Assembly: GCA_039105265.1 (NCBI GenBank)
Contig: JAPFFF010000002.1
Location: 5,332,001-5,396,000 of the forward strand
Source of the DNA: Tritrichomonas musculus
Lineage: Eukaryota; Parabasalia; Tritrichomonadida; Tritrichomonadidae
DNA length: 64,000 nt
Direction: 5' to 3'
Shown here: positions 51,685 to 62,078 of the stretch, one piece after another
Layout of the letters: each line of letters begins with the position of its first letter
How positions within the stretch are numbered: position 1 is the stretch's first letter
Notes under the pieces: model-generated
What the model was told of the DNA's origin: nothing
The model's database searches: none
Seen by the model: only the letters and a program-made list of their open reading frames with translations
Translations under genes and position numbers: made by a program

Positions 51685-54339
51685 ATGTTTCCTAATATAG
51701 GTCCAGTACCAGAAGAATATGAAGAAAACGGAATGGATACATCTCACGTTTTACCGTTCAAAGAAGGTACACATTTGGTTGGTTATAAATTAGACAATAG
51801 TAGTAATATATTCCATTTTGATATCAGATTCAAGACAAATGAATTATATACTGATGATGAATATAACGTTAAACAACATGAAGCTGAAGGATTTGAAAGT
51901 GAAGGTGAGTATTTTGAATTAGTGTGGGATGAAGTTAGTGGAGCAATTTATGATAGATATCAATACCTTCCAATAACAATAACATTAGCAGAAACAGAAG
52001 AAAGATTAGCATTGAAGAGTGATATACCTGAACCAATTGATTTGACACCGTATTATACTAGTGCACAAGCTGATGAGAAGTTCGTCGATGAGGATGAATT
52101 GGCTTATGAATTGGATAAGTATGAAACGAAAACAGTTGCAGAAGGAAAATATGCAATGAAGAGTGAAATCCCAGAAATTATTGAGGGTCAAACAACAATT
52201 CAATTCGAAATCGTCAATAATACAATTCCTGATTTGGATTACAACACATATCATGAACTGATTGAGCAATACGGGTTGGATATTGTTTCATCAAACAGTT
52301 TTTATACGGGTCATTATGTTCATGTAGACTATTCGTACAATGACGATGATGACGAACAACCCTCTCAGATAATGCGTATCGAAGGAAGTGATTCAAGTAT
52401 TTGGTTTTTGTATGACAGCCATGAATTAATCAATCCAGGAACTGGCGATACACCAGAAGTTTTATCGTGTTCAATTACCAAAACTATCGAACCAACAGAC
52501 AGAAACGCTTATTCAGCTAGATATGTGTCGAATACTTATGCATTGAAGACGGATATACCAGAACCAGTTGACTTGACACCGTATTATACTAGTGCACAAG
52601 CTGATGAGAAGTTTGTTGATGAAGATGAATTAGCTTATGAATTAGATAAATATGCATTGAAAACAGATATACCAACAATTCCAACTGATTTGGTTAATGA
52701 ATCTGCATTGAATACTGCATTATACGGAACTGAATTGAATATTGAATATCCAGCAAACTTATATGACGGTGCATATATTACCCCTCAGCTACCAAATGCC
52801 AGAGTTCATTTGGTATTTGATGTTAATTGGGGTGATAATCAAGATGATGATATAATGCATATTGATGTAGTATTTAAACCAAATGGTTCTACTAGCACTT
52901 ATGACAGCATGGACAGGTATGATAGCAATGGCAAACGCATTGATAGAATAATATGGCGTTATGATGATGGACAAATTGTATATGTATCATATATTGCAGC
53001 ACATAGAAATAATAATCCAATAGCATATAATTTCATTAGAGCCCAAATCGAATCACCATTTATCAAAGACTCGAATGTTGTTGATGGAAGTCCAGAACAA
53101 ATCACAATTCAATGTACACAGAATGATAGTGGTTGTGTTGTCCCAGATGATTATATCAGAAGGGTATTAACAACCAAAAATATTATTGTAAAGTTCAAAC
53201 GAAATGCTGATGATGCGACATATGAAGAAGCTGAATACGAATATTCTGGACGAAAGAGTGCAAATCTCATATACAAATCAACCAGCGGAGAGTCAAGTGA
53301 ATTGATAGATATTCGTGTAGCTACACGTATTGTTTCATTGAGAGCTGAGGATGATACACTAACCAATATTTATGATGCAACTATCACATTAATCAGCATC
53401 CGACCTGTGAATGATGATATGATTACTTCGGTGAAATATGTGAATGATAACTTTGCACTGAAGTCAAACGTCATAACAGAAGAACAACTAATAAAAAAAT
53501 GTGCTATTGATTGCGGACCGATTACAGAGGGCGGTGAAATATCAATTCATTATCTAAAACTTGAAGATAAGGTAATTAAACTGGAATACATAGTAGGTGA
53601 TTATGCGCTATGTTTGGAAATAAGAATATTATTCTATGATACAACTGGAAATCCGCATAACATTGTTCTTGTATTACATCAAAGAACTGTGTATTTCGAC
53701 AATTTCAAATTCCCATTCTATTATGAAGACACTGTTGATATAACATCAGGAAGACCCCTGACATATAATTTCCCAATAGGCGGATATTCTTGGACAACTA
53801 CTCAGGAATTATTAGATGCTAAACAAATATATTCAAGATGCATCATGTCCCGAGGTTATTTATCAAAATTTAAGGCTGCTATTTACGGAACGCAATCAAA
53901 CACAACAATCACACATTACTCTCCGATTGAATCATCAATGAACTCTGTTAGTGATTTCGTTATAGGTTCTCCAGTGTATATGACAGGTAAGGTTTACAAA
54001 CATGTTGGTGATGAATGGATACCTTCAACAGCTGATGATACAACTGATTGTATTTGTAGTGTCAAGACATCAGGAACATGGAAAGAATATGTCGGCATAT
54101 GTGTGAGAATCGATGACAAAAATAAATGTATCACATTTAGTTCACATGGTGATTATATGGTTCGCGTTAATGATTCATCATGTTATTCAATCGGTGATGA
54201 GGTGTTTATCGATAATGAAGACAATAAGCTGAAAGTTCTTTCAGGAGAGACAGCAATAACATCAAAAATAAAACGCATGACTGTTGGAATCATTACAAGT
54301 ATCATTGATGAAAGAACATTAGCTGTATTCAAAGAGTAA
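51685..54339 (+). CDS. Polinton fibre/surface-like protein
   Basis: 884 residues from the first ATG of the frame. A motif of about 35 residues (DLTPYYTSAQADEKFVDEDE) occurs twice, at ~110-145 and ~290-325, within a pattern of Y-A-L-K-(S/T)-D-I-P repeats typical of phage and virus tail-fibre shafts. The middle consists of several beta-rich domains. The last ~130 residues (SPVYMTGKVYKH, GICVRIDD, IGDEVFID) resemble a small beta-barrel like those of capsid-decoration proteins. Comparable long fibre-like proteins are carried by trichomonad Polintons. Role inferred from the repeats. Confidence 0.6.
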   Translation: MFPNIGPVPEEYEENGMDTSHVLPFKEGTHLVGYKLDNSSNIFHFDIRFKTNELYTDDEYNVKQHEAEGFESEGEYFELVWDEVSGAIYDRYQYLPITITLAETEERLALKSDIPEPIDLTPYYTSAQADEKFVDEDELAYELDKYETKTVAEGKYAMKSEIPEIIEGQTTIQFEIVNNTIPDLDYNTYHELIEQYGLDIVSSNSFYTGHYVHVDYSYNDDDDEQPSQIMRIEGSDSSIWFLYDSHELINPGTGDTPEVLSCSITKTIEPTDRNAYSARYVSNTYALKTDIPEPVDLTPYYTSAQADEKFVDEDELAYELDKYALKTDIPTIPTDLVNESALNTALYGTELNIEYPANLYDGAYITPQLPNARVHLVFDVNWGDNQDDDIMHIDVVFKPNGSTSTYDSMDRYDSNGKRIDRIIWRYDDGQIVYVSYIAAHRNNNPIAYNFIRAQIESPFIKDSNVVDGSPEQITIQCTQNDSGCVVPDDYIRRVLTTKNIIVKFKRNADDATYEEAEYEYSGRKSANLIYKSTSGESSELIDIRVATRIVSLRAEDDTLTNIYDATITLISIRPVNDDMITSVKYVNDNFALKSNVITEEQLIKKCAIDCGPITEGGEISIHYLKLEDKVIKLEYIVGDYALCLEIRILFYDTTGNPHNIVLVLHQRTVYFDNFKFPFYYEDTVDITSGRPLTYNFPIGGYSWTTTQELLDAKQIYSRCIMSRGYLSKFKAAIYGTQSNTTITHYSPIESSMNSVSDFVIGSPVYMTGKVYKHVGDEWIPSTADDTTDCICSVKTSGTWKEYVGICVRIDDKNKCITFSSHGDYMVRVNDSSCYSIGDEVFIDNEDNKLKVLSGETAITSKIKRMTVGIITSIIDERTLAVFKE

Positions 54340-54345
54340 ATCAAA

Positions 54346-54984
54346 TCAAATCAAATCATGTTGATGTTTGAATCTATTAATATATACGCTAACTTTTTGA
54401 TTATTTATATCGTTCATTGAAATAAATTCATTGCCTGATTTATTTGTATTGATATGAAGAATTTTATAAATATTATCAGTAATCTTTGCATAAAAAATGT
54501 CTTCATTATTAGTATCATCATGGTAATAATAATACGTGTTTTCTTCAAATTCTTTCCTTTCTGTCTTTGTTTCATAGAAATCAATAACAATTGCATCATC
54601 AGGTATGTCATCAATGAATTCATATTGAATACCTTTATAATTTGATTTATTTTTATTATTCTCTGAACTTGATACAAATCGTAAATTATCAAGATGATAA
54701 TCAGTTTTGATTCTATTCTTATGGTCGACTTGTGGTAGATTATTAGGGTTTTCAATAAATTGCTTTGCTACAAGAATATGTTTATAATATATTTTGTTAT
54801 TTAGGTTTACACACGGATAAACATTTTGTCTGTATTCACCTTCAGCTATTATTTTTCCTGTTTTCTTATTCTTGATGTTATAAGGGAAAGTTGTTTGTAT
54901 TTCATAATCACTTTCAAAACCTTTCAAAGGTTCAAATTCAGCTTCAGCATTTTCAATTTGTGTTTGTTCAGTTGGTTGACTCAT
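54346..54984 (-). CDS. Polinton HNH endonuclease (NUMOD4-like)
   Basis: 212 residues. Residues ~20-50 resemble a NUMOD4-type strand pattern (GFESDYEIQTTF). Residues ~68-115 form an HNH_3 nuclease core: YKHILVAKQFI, the PQVDHKNRIKTD active-site hairpin, then LDNLRFVSSSENN. The C-terminal ~95 residues are acidic and unrecognised. Its stop codon lies only 6 bp from that of the fibre gene, in convergent orientation. HNH genes of this type act as homing-type nucleases and are common in large DNA viruses and Polintons. Confidence 0.8.
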   Translation of the reverse strand: MSQPTEQTQIENAEAEFEPLKGFESDYEIQTTFPYNIKNKKTGKIIAEGEYRQNVYPCVNLNNKIYYKHILVAKQFIENPNNLPQVDHKNRIKTDYHLDNLRFVSSSENNKNKSNYKGIQYEFIDDIPDDAIVIDFYETKTERKEFEENTYYYYHDDTNNEDIFYAKITDNIYKILHINTNKSGNEFISMNDINNQKVSVYINRFKHQHDLI

Positions 54985-55038
54985 TTATAACAAAAATAAA
55001 AAATTGATTTTTTAAAATAAAATCATTAAATTAATTGT

Positions 55039-58000
55039 TTAATGATTCTCAATGAAATAATCCTTTGCAGTGAAACCATTGACATAAGGACAACAACAAT
55101 GATTCGATAAAACCAACATTTTTGAATGTGCTGCTGTTAATGCATTTTTGATTACAGTTATTTTACTCATCAGTTGTGAATTCATTTGAAGGTTTATATT
55201 TTTACCTTTCATTATTGATTGCTTATCAATGACATTTTTGTAATCACTTGATTTGATGTTGTTCTTCTTCAATGAAACACCTTTGAGCTTTAATGAAATT
55301 GTTTTGTCATCTGACCAAATGGTATAACATTTAGCGCATAAAGCAACTTGATTTGCTCCAAACTTCTCAACACAACAACCGAGAATCTTTTTCTCATCAT
55401 ATACATCATTGATTGCTGGGTTTGGCATAAAGCTATAAATGTGTTTATCATAAAATGATTTGTCTTTGATGACGTAATCAAACAACTGGTCAATCGGTTT
55501 ATTCATATCACCAGCGATAGACATGTACAGACTATCTGTATCGACCGAGTTGAAATGAATTTTATTCATGTCAATGCATTTGTATAGAAAGTCATAAAGA
55601 AAAGTCAAATACCAGTATTTCGCGTTATCTAATGTCCAAAATGATTCCTGAAGACATGTATTACATTTGAATGAATGAGGTTGTGATTGTATCAAATAAC
55701 AATCATTTGACAATTTACATCCATTGCGATATGTATCAGATGCAATCAATTGAAAGGCTTTATTTTTATCAACAATTCTGACTTTGTTGAAGTTCTCTGA
55801 ATTCATTCCGTCATATCCGTAAGATCCGTTCATGCTAATCTTGTAAAACTTTTCGTTTCCGTGTGCCTTTCCTGACAATATATCTTGACGCTTCTTCATA
55901 AACTCACAAACAAATTGATTGAATCCGTCATGAGCTTCATATAAACTTAAGCTCTTAATGTCATCAACTATAAGTCCGTGGTCAATTAAAAACCATAAAA
56001 GGTAATTCGAGAACGTCATAAATGTTCCGCATGTATCAAGCAACATTGTCAGCTTTCTTGTTTCTTTATCGGCTGAATTCAGTTTATTGTCTTTCATATA
56101 TTTGTACATATAGCTTCCAATCGTTTGCTCATCATTCATTATATTGATATTTCTAAACACAGGAGGGAAATTAATCAAATCGTTGATTTTATTCTTTGGG
56201 CATCTCAATTTGACTTCAGCTTTGAATATAAACTCAGGGTTTGCATCAAATCGCTTCTTTGATTGAATGATATTCATTGCAGTATTAAGAACCTTTTCAT
56301 TCTTGTTTCCTTGTTCATCATAAACATCAAATCGTTTTATAAATGAACCAGGCATGAACATGATTCCTCCGTGATAGAGATTGAATGAATGTTTTACTGA
56401 ACTGAATGAAGAGGGATACAATGAATTGAAATCAATACCAGCAACGTGTGAAACTATGTTTGAAGTGTCATAGCTAATGATTCTGTCATAAACGGCATCA
56501 TATTTGAGTTTATTGATTAATGTTTGACCTCTAATGTTCACTCGATGAAGTACATTTGATAATCCTCCCGTTATGTTCTCTCTCAAATTGTAGTATTCTT
56601 TTTCATCAGTTATGAGTGTTGGCAGGTGATGGAGCTTGCAGAATTTCTTCAATTGTATTTTGGTTCTTGTTATCTTGTCATCATCACGTTGTCTCAAACG
56701 ATTACATTCAGCACAAGCAAGTAAACAGTTATCAATCTGATGTCCTTTGTTGTTATCTATTCTGTCAAGTGTCGGTTTGTTGTTGTAAGTAAAGTGTTCA
56801 CCAAACAAATGGCATTTGCCTGTTTCATTTGATTCATACAATTTCATGAATGCATCAAAATCCTTTTCATTAACACATTTTGATATATCACGTTGATTTT
56901 GGTTCATCTGAAGCGATGAATCGCCTTTTTGCGAGCAAAAATTGTGTTTCATGTCTTGTTTTCGATAGTTATCACATTTATTGATCCACCATTTCATTGT
57001 TGGTTTAAATGTATTTGATTTATTGATGATTTCATAGTCGTTCTTCGGATTGAAATCTTTATAAGCAAGAGCATATTTGATACATGATGCGTTCTTTGAC
57101 AATGAAAGATTGCTAATTAAATCAACTTTATATTCAGCATTCATTTGAATAAGATTATCAATCGGTTTAATCATCATTTCAACATCATTGTCATTGTATG
57201 ATAACAAATAATCCCAACGAGTTGCAAACCTCTTTGAATCAATCAAATACTCTTCATAATCAGCTTTTGTTAATGGATTCTTTTGATTGAGATAACTGTA
57301 GAAGTCTTCATATTTGAATGGTTCATTCTTTGATAACACTTCATTATAATTCTCGCTGTTGATTGCTTCATAAGGAAATACACCTTTCGAACTGTTAGAT
57401 ATACCGCCAAAATCGATTCCAAACTGTTTGAGTGTTCCTCCAGCAACAAATGCTTGTGCGTCAATGAATCGTAATCGAATGGGATACTTTGATGATTTCA
57501 ATATGAATTGTTTCAGTGATGTAGCAGTTCCAATCATTCCGCTATCGATAGACCAATGATTTTTAATCAATTGCTCTTTGAATAAGTTTGAATCAAATCG
57601 TGATGAGTTAAAACCGAACACTGTTATTGTTTTCAGTGATGTATCTATTTTATTGAGTTCTTCTTCCGATTTATCTTTAATAAAGCTCTTCAAATGATTC
57701 AACTTATCAACATACACATCACAGCCAACAACAAATAACCATTCAATCCAATTAGCTATGAAGTTTGGCAATCTGATGTCAAAGTTCTTTGTTATCAAAC
57801 CTTTATCAAGCTTCACACATGATGAAACACTCAAAGGAATCAATCGAGAATTGATAACTGATTTATCACTGACTTTCTTTTCAATCTTTTGCTCCATTGT
57901 TTCAAAATCATAAGTGATATAATGAATTGTTGGCTTCCATTCAAGTTCATATGAAAGACAATACAAATAAACAGGATTGTTTAAGATGTGCGGGCAGTAC

Positions 58001-59640
58001 GGTAAAGCTTCTCGTGAAGGTATGAAATCCTTTTTGAATTTGCCTCCTAGCTTCTCACATTTATCTACATGTCTGTTGAATCTATCCATATGTTCATGAC
58101 CTTTGTGAATGTATGAACCACAATGAGGACAAATATGAATATTTGTTAATGCTTCAGCGTTGATGATGTACATTATGTGAATTATCTTATCCTTTGAATA
58201 CAACAGAGCTGAAAACGTTTTGTTTGATTCGTCTGTGTTATGCCATTGGTCTTGTAAATCGAAAAAGCCTTTTTTATCTGTTTCAGTTTGGTTGTATTCA
58301 TAGATGTTGACATTGATGTTATGCTTCTTCGCTGATTCTTTCATTTCTTCAATCGTGATACCTTTGAATGAGTTGATGATTTGATTTGCTTCTTTTGTAG
58401 GTTTAGTTGAATAAGTTATTCCATGGTCTTCACATAATATTTTCTTTGCTGCTTTGGTTCTGTCGGATGTATTATATTTTGTTTTCTTTTCATCTTTGTT
58501 TTGGTTTGTTAATTCAGGTTTTGTACAACAAGCAAGGAAACGATACCAACACAAACAATCATCAACGTTATCAATAATGATATATTTATTTTTGCCAAAC
58601 AATTCTGAAACCTCATCAATCTTTCCTGTTATCTTAACGACTCGTGAAATTGTAAACGAAACAGACCAAACGATACATAATTTGATGTTTGAAGTAGTGG
58701 TTTCATATTCATGAATCTTTGATTCAATATACAGTTTAACTTTGTCAATATCTTTACTCTCTCTAACGATTATCGGAATTGATGCTTTATAGTTCTTCCA
58801 TTTGATATCACTTGCCTCATATGTATATCTTTCACTTTCATTCTTTGGTGGTATCTCAAATATGCCTGTCAATTGAAAATATATTTTGAACGGTTTCACT
58901 TCTTGTTTAAATACTGTTTCAGTCAAATATTCATTGATGTCTTCAATTGATGAAACTCCGTTTTTGTAATATATTTTGATTGGTTCTTTACTGTCTTCAT
59001 CTAATCGTTCAACCTTTTCACTATCATTTGGGAATTGGTCAATGAAATGACTGCATGCTTCAACAGCTTCATCAAAGTTCTCAGGTTCATTGATTATGAA
59101 ATATGAATCATGTTTTGAATGAACACCTTTATAGCCAAACTTTTTGAGGTATTCAATTAATTCAGCATTTTCATTGTTAAATCGAATGTCTTCATATCGT
59201 TGAGGTTGTTTGTTTGTCTTTGGCGGTAATGGTCTCAATAATATATTTTCAGATTTAATTAATTGAAGGGCTTTGTTGAGTGCATCATGAGCAATTTTAA
59301 TGTTGTTCTCGATTTGTTTTTGTTTTAGTTTTTGTTCATCATTTTGTTCTTCTTCTTCAAATTGTTCCTCTTCCTCCTCTTCTTCTTGTTCTTCTGCTTC
59401 TCTTTTCATTCTATTAACGAAATCTAATATTGATATGTCATCTATTCTATTACCTTCATGTTCTCTAAAACCGAATGAAGTTAGATAATTTTCTAAAATG
59501 TTTTTGAAATGTTTAACATCATAATCAGAAGGTTTAGATGTTGACAAACGAGGTTTTAATTGAAGTTCATTATTAATATACCTGATTTGTTCAATAACAA
59601 ATGATTTGGTATCTTTTCTATAGTAATAACGAGAACTCAT
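55039..59640 (-). CDS. Polinton protein-primed DNA polymerase B with internal HNH
   Basis: 1,533 residues. The N-terminal ~550 residues include an acidic Glu-rich stretch (~85-105) and an unrecognised region where the terminal-protein or OTU-like part sits in relatives. A Zn-finger-like CPHCGSYIHKGHEHMDRFNRH lies at ~515-540. The exonuclease motifs are YDFETME, GFNSSRFDSNLF and YNDNDVEMM. Between exonuclease and polymerase an HNH-type module is embedded (KPTLDRIDNNKGH, then CAECNRLR). Polymerase motifs follow: DFNSLYPSSF (A), KISMNGSYGY (B) and SVDTDSLYMSI (C). All catalytic aspartates are present. It replicates the element by protein priming. Confidence 0.9.
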   Translation of the reverse strand: MSSRYYYRKDTKSFVIEQIRYINNELQLKPRLSTSKPSDYDVKHFKNILENYLTSFGFREHEGNRIDDISILDFVNRMKREAEEQEEEEEEEQFEEEEQNDEQKLKQKQIENNIKIAHDALNKALQLIKSENILLRPLPPKTNKQPQRYEDIRFNNENAELIEYLKKFGYKGVHSKHDSYFIINEPENFDEAVEACSHFIDQFPNDSEKVERLDEDSKEPIKIYYKNGVSSIEDINEYLTETVFKQEVKPFKIYFQLTGIFEIPPKNESERYTYEASDIKWKNYKASIPIIVRESKDIDKVKLYIESKIHEYETTTSNIKLCIVWSVSFTISRVVKITGKIDEVSELFGKNKYIIIDNVDDCLCWYRFLACCTKPELTNQNKDEKKTKYNTSDRTKAAKKILCEDHGITYSTKPTKEANQIINSFKGITIEEMKESAKKHNINVNIYEYNQTETDKKGFFDLQDQWHNTDESNKTFSALLYSKDKIIHIMYIINAEALTNIHICPHCGSYIHKGHEHMDRFNRHVDKCEKLGGKFKKDFIPSREALPYCPHILNNPVYLYCLSYELEWKPTIHYITYDFETMEQKIEKKVSDKSVINSRLIPLSVSSCVKLDKGLITKNFDIRLPNFIANWIEWLFVVGCDVYVDKLNHLKSFIKDKSEEELNKIDTSLKTITVFGFNSSRFDSNLFKEQLIKNHWSIDSGMIGTATSLKQFILKSSKYPIRLRFIDAQAFVAGGTLKQFGIDFGGISNSSKGVFPYEAINSENYNEVLSKNEPFKYEDFYSYLNQKNPLTKADYEEYLIDSKRFATRWDYLLSYNDNDVEMMIKPIDNLIQMNAEYKVDLISNLSLSKNASCIKYALAYKDFNPKNDYEIINKSNTFKPTMKWWINKCDNYRKQDMKHNFCSQKGDSSLQMNQNQRDISKCVNEKDFDAFMKLYESNETGKCHLFGEHFTYNNKPTLDRIDNNKGHQIDNCLLACAECNRLRQRDDDKITRTKIQLKKFCKLHHLPTLITDEKEYYNLRENITGGLSNVLHRVNIRGQTLINKLKYDAVYDRIISYDTSNIVSHVAGIDFNSLYPSSFSSVKHSFNLYHGGIMFMPGSFIKRFDVYDEQGNKNEKVLNTAMNIIQSKKRFDANPEFIFKAEVKLRCPKNKINDLINFPPVFRNINIMNDEQTIGSYMYKYMKDNKLNSADKETRKLTMLLDTCGTFMTFSNYLLWFLIDHGLIVDDIKSLSLYEAHDGFNQFVCEFMKKRQDILSGKAHGNEKFYKISMNGSYGYDGMNSENFNKVRIVDKNKAFQLIASDTYRNGCKLSNDCYLIQSQPHSFKCNTCLQESFWTLDNAKYWYLTFLYDFLYKCIDMNKIHFNSVDTDSLYMSIAGDMNKPIDQLFDYVIKDKSFYDKHIYSFMPNPAINDVYDEKKILGCCVEKFGANQVALCAKCYTIWSDDKTISLKLKGVSLKKNNIKSSDYKNVIDKQSIMKGKNINLQMNSQLMSKITVIKNALTAAHSKMLVLSNHCCCPYVNGFTAKDYFIENH

Positions 59641-59732
59641 TTATGATATTATTAAAAAATCAAATTATTTGAAATTTGAAAAAATGTTAAATCAAAAAAT
59701 AAAAAATATTTCGAGTTTTTTATTTCATTGAA

Positions 59733-60083
59733 ATGTCTGAGTTAAGAGAAATAATAAAACACATTGAAGAAATACATAAATTACTTTTGATATTAGAATC
59801 AAAACAAGAAGTAAGTGAAGAAGAAGAAACAAATGAAGAAGCAAATACAGAAGCAAACCATAAAAGAACGCGTTCAATATTCAATTCATCAAAGTTCTTG
59901 AACAAGGATGAACGTGAAAAAGTTATACAATTTTTGGATGATAAAGTAATGAATGATATAAATAAGTTGCCAGGACATAAAAGGTGTTCATATACACAAA
60001 ACTTATTGAAGGAAAAATTGAAGTTAAATGTATCATCATATATGATTAATAGATTATTGGCATTTAAGAACAACAAAGAATAA
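59733..60083 (+). CDS. Polinton small protein 1 (116 aa)
   Basis: Starts 92 bp from the polymerase gene in divergent orientation. Residues 1-25 form a leucine-rich helix, ~30-45 an acidic Glu-rich linker, and ~48-115 a compact helical domain (LNKDEREKVIQFLDD, CSYTQNLLKEKL) that could be a small nucleic-acid-binding fold. TCATTG 6 nt upstream resembles an Inr. No known family. Confidence 0.6.
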   Translation: MSELREIIKHIEEIHKLLLILESKQEVSEEEETNEEANTEANHKRTRSIFNSSKFLNKDEREKVIQFLDDKVMNDINKLPGHKRCSYTQNLLKEKLKLNVSSYMINRLLAFKNNKE

Positions 60084-60121
60084 AAATATCATTTAATTAA
60101 TTTGTTTATTTTTGGTTTAAA

Positions 60122-60367
60122 ATGAATAGTGCAATTAATGGTTTGAGTTGTGATGCTTCAGCTCTACACGCTCAGTTTCGAATAGTTAAAGATAAGATAT
60201 TCAATGAATGTATGAATTCTGAAGATGATGCATTAAACGGAAAGTTTGATAAGATGATTCACATATTGTCGATATATAAACAACTATTTAATGATATTGA
60301 ATCGATTAAAATACAATTAAGAGCTATTGATGAACGTATCAAATCAGCTGAACAAATGACTTTGTAA
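60122..60367 (+). CDS. Polinton small protein 2 (81 aa)
   Basis: An 81-residue, probably all-helical protein (KMIHILSIYKQLFNDIESIK) 38 bp downstream of the previous gene on the same strand. No family recognised. The tight spacing supports a real Polinton gene. Confidence 0.55.
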   Translation: MNSAINGLSCDASALHAQFRIVKDKIFNECMNSEDDALNGKFDKMIHILSIYKQLFNDIESIKIQLRAIDERIKSAEQMTL

Positions 60368-60421
60368 ATGAATCATTGAATGACTCATCATTAATGTTGT
60401 TTTATTTTTATTCAAACATTC

Positions 60422-60997
60422 ATGGCATTATCAAAAGCTCGTATATTAAGTAGCGAGAACGATGCATCAGTTAAGCAGGAACAATCAACCAGTATTAATA
60501 TAAACATCAAACCAAAGCAACCACAACCAGTTGAATATCCATCAGTTCAACCATTACCACAATCATCTCAAGCCACAAATTTTACTATACCTCAGATGAG
60601 TGGAGTATATCAATCACAGCATCCAACAAACAACGTTTCCCTAGAAAGAGGTATCAGTGATATAGGAGCTGATATAACAGAACTTGAAACCAAAAACAAA
60701 TTTCTTGAGATATTGTTATCAATCTATGAAACAAATCCGATAAAAGTCAATGATTTATTGATTTGCCATTCAAATACATTAATGGAACTCATCAAATTAC
60801 TAACACAAGCTGATAAAGTTGAATTGATTGTCAATGATGATTGTGCGTGTAATGGTTGTGTTTCTCGTTCCAAATATCTTTTAATTGATAGGATATTGGT
60901 GTACAAAAATAATGAATCAAATGACTTGAAATACAAATACAATAGCATTTATACAGAACTCATTAGACACAACATTTCATTGAAAACATGTATTTAA
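60422..60997 (+). CDS. Polinton small protein 3 (191 aa)
   Basis: 191 residues. The first ~75 are Pro/Gln/Ser-rich and disordered (KPKQPQPVEYPS). The rest (~80-190) is a folded helical domain with a short cysteine cluster (DDCACNGCVSRSKYL). Function unknown; possibly a structural or assembly protein, judged only by position before the packaging ATPase. Confidence 0.55.
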   Translation: MALSKARILSSENDASVKQEQSTSININIKPKQPQPVEYPSVQPLPQSSQATNFTIPQMSGVYQSQHPTNNVSLERGISDIGADITELETKNKFLEILLSIYETNPIKVNDLLICHSNTLMELIKLLTQADKVELIVNDDCACNGCVSRSKYLLIDRILVYKNNESNDLKYKYNSIYTELIRHNISLKTCI

Positions 60998-61007
60998 AAA
61001 CCAATAA

Positions 61008-61139
61008 ATGATATATGAAATATTAGTTGTTTCATTATTGACAGGTTTATTTTTAGTGAAGATTGTTGAAGTATCATTAATGATGCCTGACAAAGAACCA
61101 GAACTCAGCGAAGAGATAAGAACAAAAATGTATTCATGA
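61008..61139 (+). CDS. Polinton 43-aa single-TM protein
   Basis: A short ATG-to-TGA frame, 10 bp after the previous gene and 24 bp before the ATPase. Residues 3-24 form one hydrophobic helix (EILVVSLLTGLFLV), followed by an acidic-basic tail (DKEPELSEEIRTK). Gap-filling position and sharp TM-plus-tail design suggest a real small membrane protein. Confidence 0.5.
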   Translation: MIYEILVVSLLTGLFLVKIVEVSLMMPDKEPELSEEIRTKMYS

Positions 61140-61163
61140 AGAGCTTTAACGAAAACTAAAGAA

Positions 61164-62078
61164 ATGAAACGTTTCATGAAACCCACTCAGTTTAATTATA
61201 ATGAGATTTTATTTTCTAGTGGCTCTGATTATGATGATGACCAAATGAGCTTTGCATTTGAATATGAATCATTCAAACCAACTGTTAATGAAAAGACATT
61301 TAATATTGATGACGAGATGAATAAAGCATATCAACGCAATGAATCAAAAATAAAGAATGAATCAATCAGACCAATCGCAAACGGTATTTATTCATATTAC
61401 AATTCATTGAACATACTCGTTGGTCAGCAAGGTAAAGGAAAGAGTCATATAATGCTACGAGATGTTATTCAAATGTCTCGAATGAAGAACGCTGGCTTTC
61501 ATTTAATTGTTTATGTATCACGAAACGGAACAATCAATGATGCAACATTCGAAAGCCAACGCGAATTGATACAGCTACCAATAAAAACTGTTGCTGACAG
61601 CAATGCTGAAGAATATCTTAAACAACTTGATTTATATAAAGAATTGTATAACAAATATTCATCAACACCAAAAATAGTAATCGATGAAAAGAAGTTAAAC
61701 GATATGTTTGAGTTTCTTCATATCAATAAACTAGGTCAACCAAATAAACCACTAAATACTATCATTCTTTGTGAAGACTTCTTGAAATCGAAACTAATTA
61801 AATCATCCTATTTTATCAATACCATTAGTCAGCTTCGACACAAGAATCTAATCATATTCGTTAACATTCAGTTCTTCAAAGCTTTAACAACAGAATGGAA
61901 AAATAATGCAACATCATTCTTCATCTTTAGTGGTTATTCACGACAGAAACTCGGCTACATATATCAACAAGTTCCATTTCCAATAGATTTCGAAGAGCTA
62001 TGGAATCGATACAGAACAATGAAAGCACATCAATTCGTTTTAATCAATGTTCGAACTAATAACCTTTCATTCATCTAA
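61164..62078 (+). CDS. Polinton genome-packaging ATPase
   Basis: 304 residues with a Walker A loop LVGQQGKGKSH (~86-96), a Walker B-like strand NTIILCEDF (~190-198) and a downstream sensor region (ISQLRHKNLIIFVNIQ). This is the pattern of the FtsK/HerA-A32 packaging ATPases found in Polintons and in nucleocytoplasmic viruses. The last ~90 residues are present again in a downstream duplicated segment. Convergent with the next gene, overlapping by 12 bp at the 3' ends. Confidence 0.8.
   Translation: MKRFMKPTQFNYNEILFSSGSDYDDDQMSFAFEYESFKPTVNEKTFNIDDEMNKAYQRNESKIKNESIRPIANGIYSYYNSLNILVGQQGKGKSHIMLRDVIQMSRMKNAGFHLIVYVSRNGTINDATFESQRELIQLPIKTVADSNAEEYLKQLDLYKELYNKYSSTPKIVIDEKKLNDMFEFLHINKLGQPNKPLNTIILCEDFLKSKLIKSSYFINTISQLRHKNLIIFVNIQFFKALTTEWKNNATSFFIFSGYSRQKLGYIYQQVPFPIDFEELWNRYRTMKAHQFVLINVRTNNLSFI

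Noticed and set aside
59300-59488. Plus-strand Ser/Cys-rich frame
   Set aside because: Antisense shadow of the acidic stretch of the polymerase gene.
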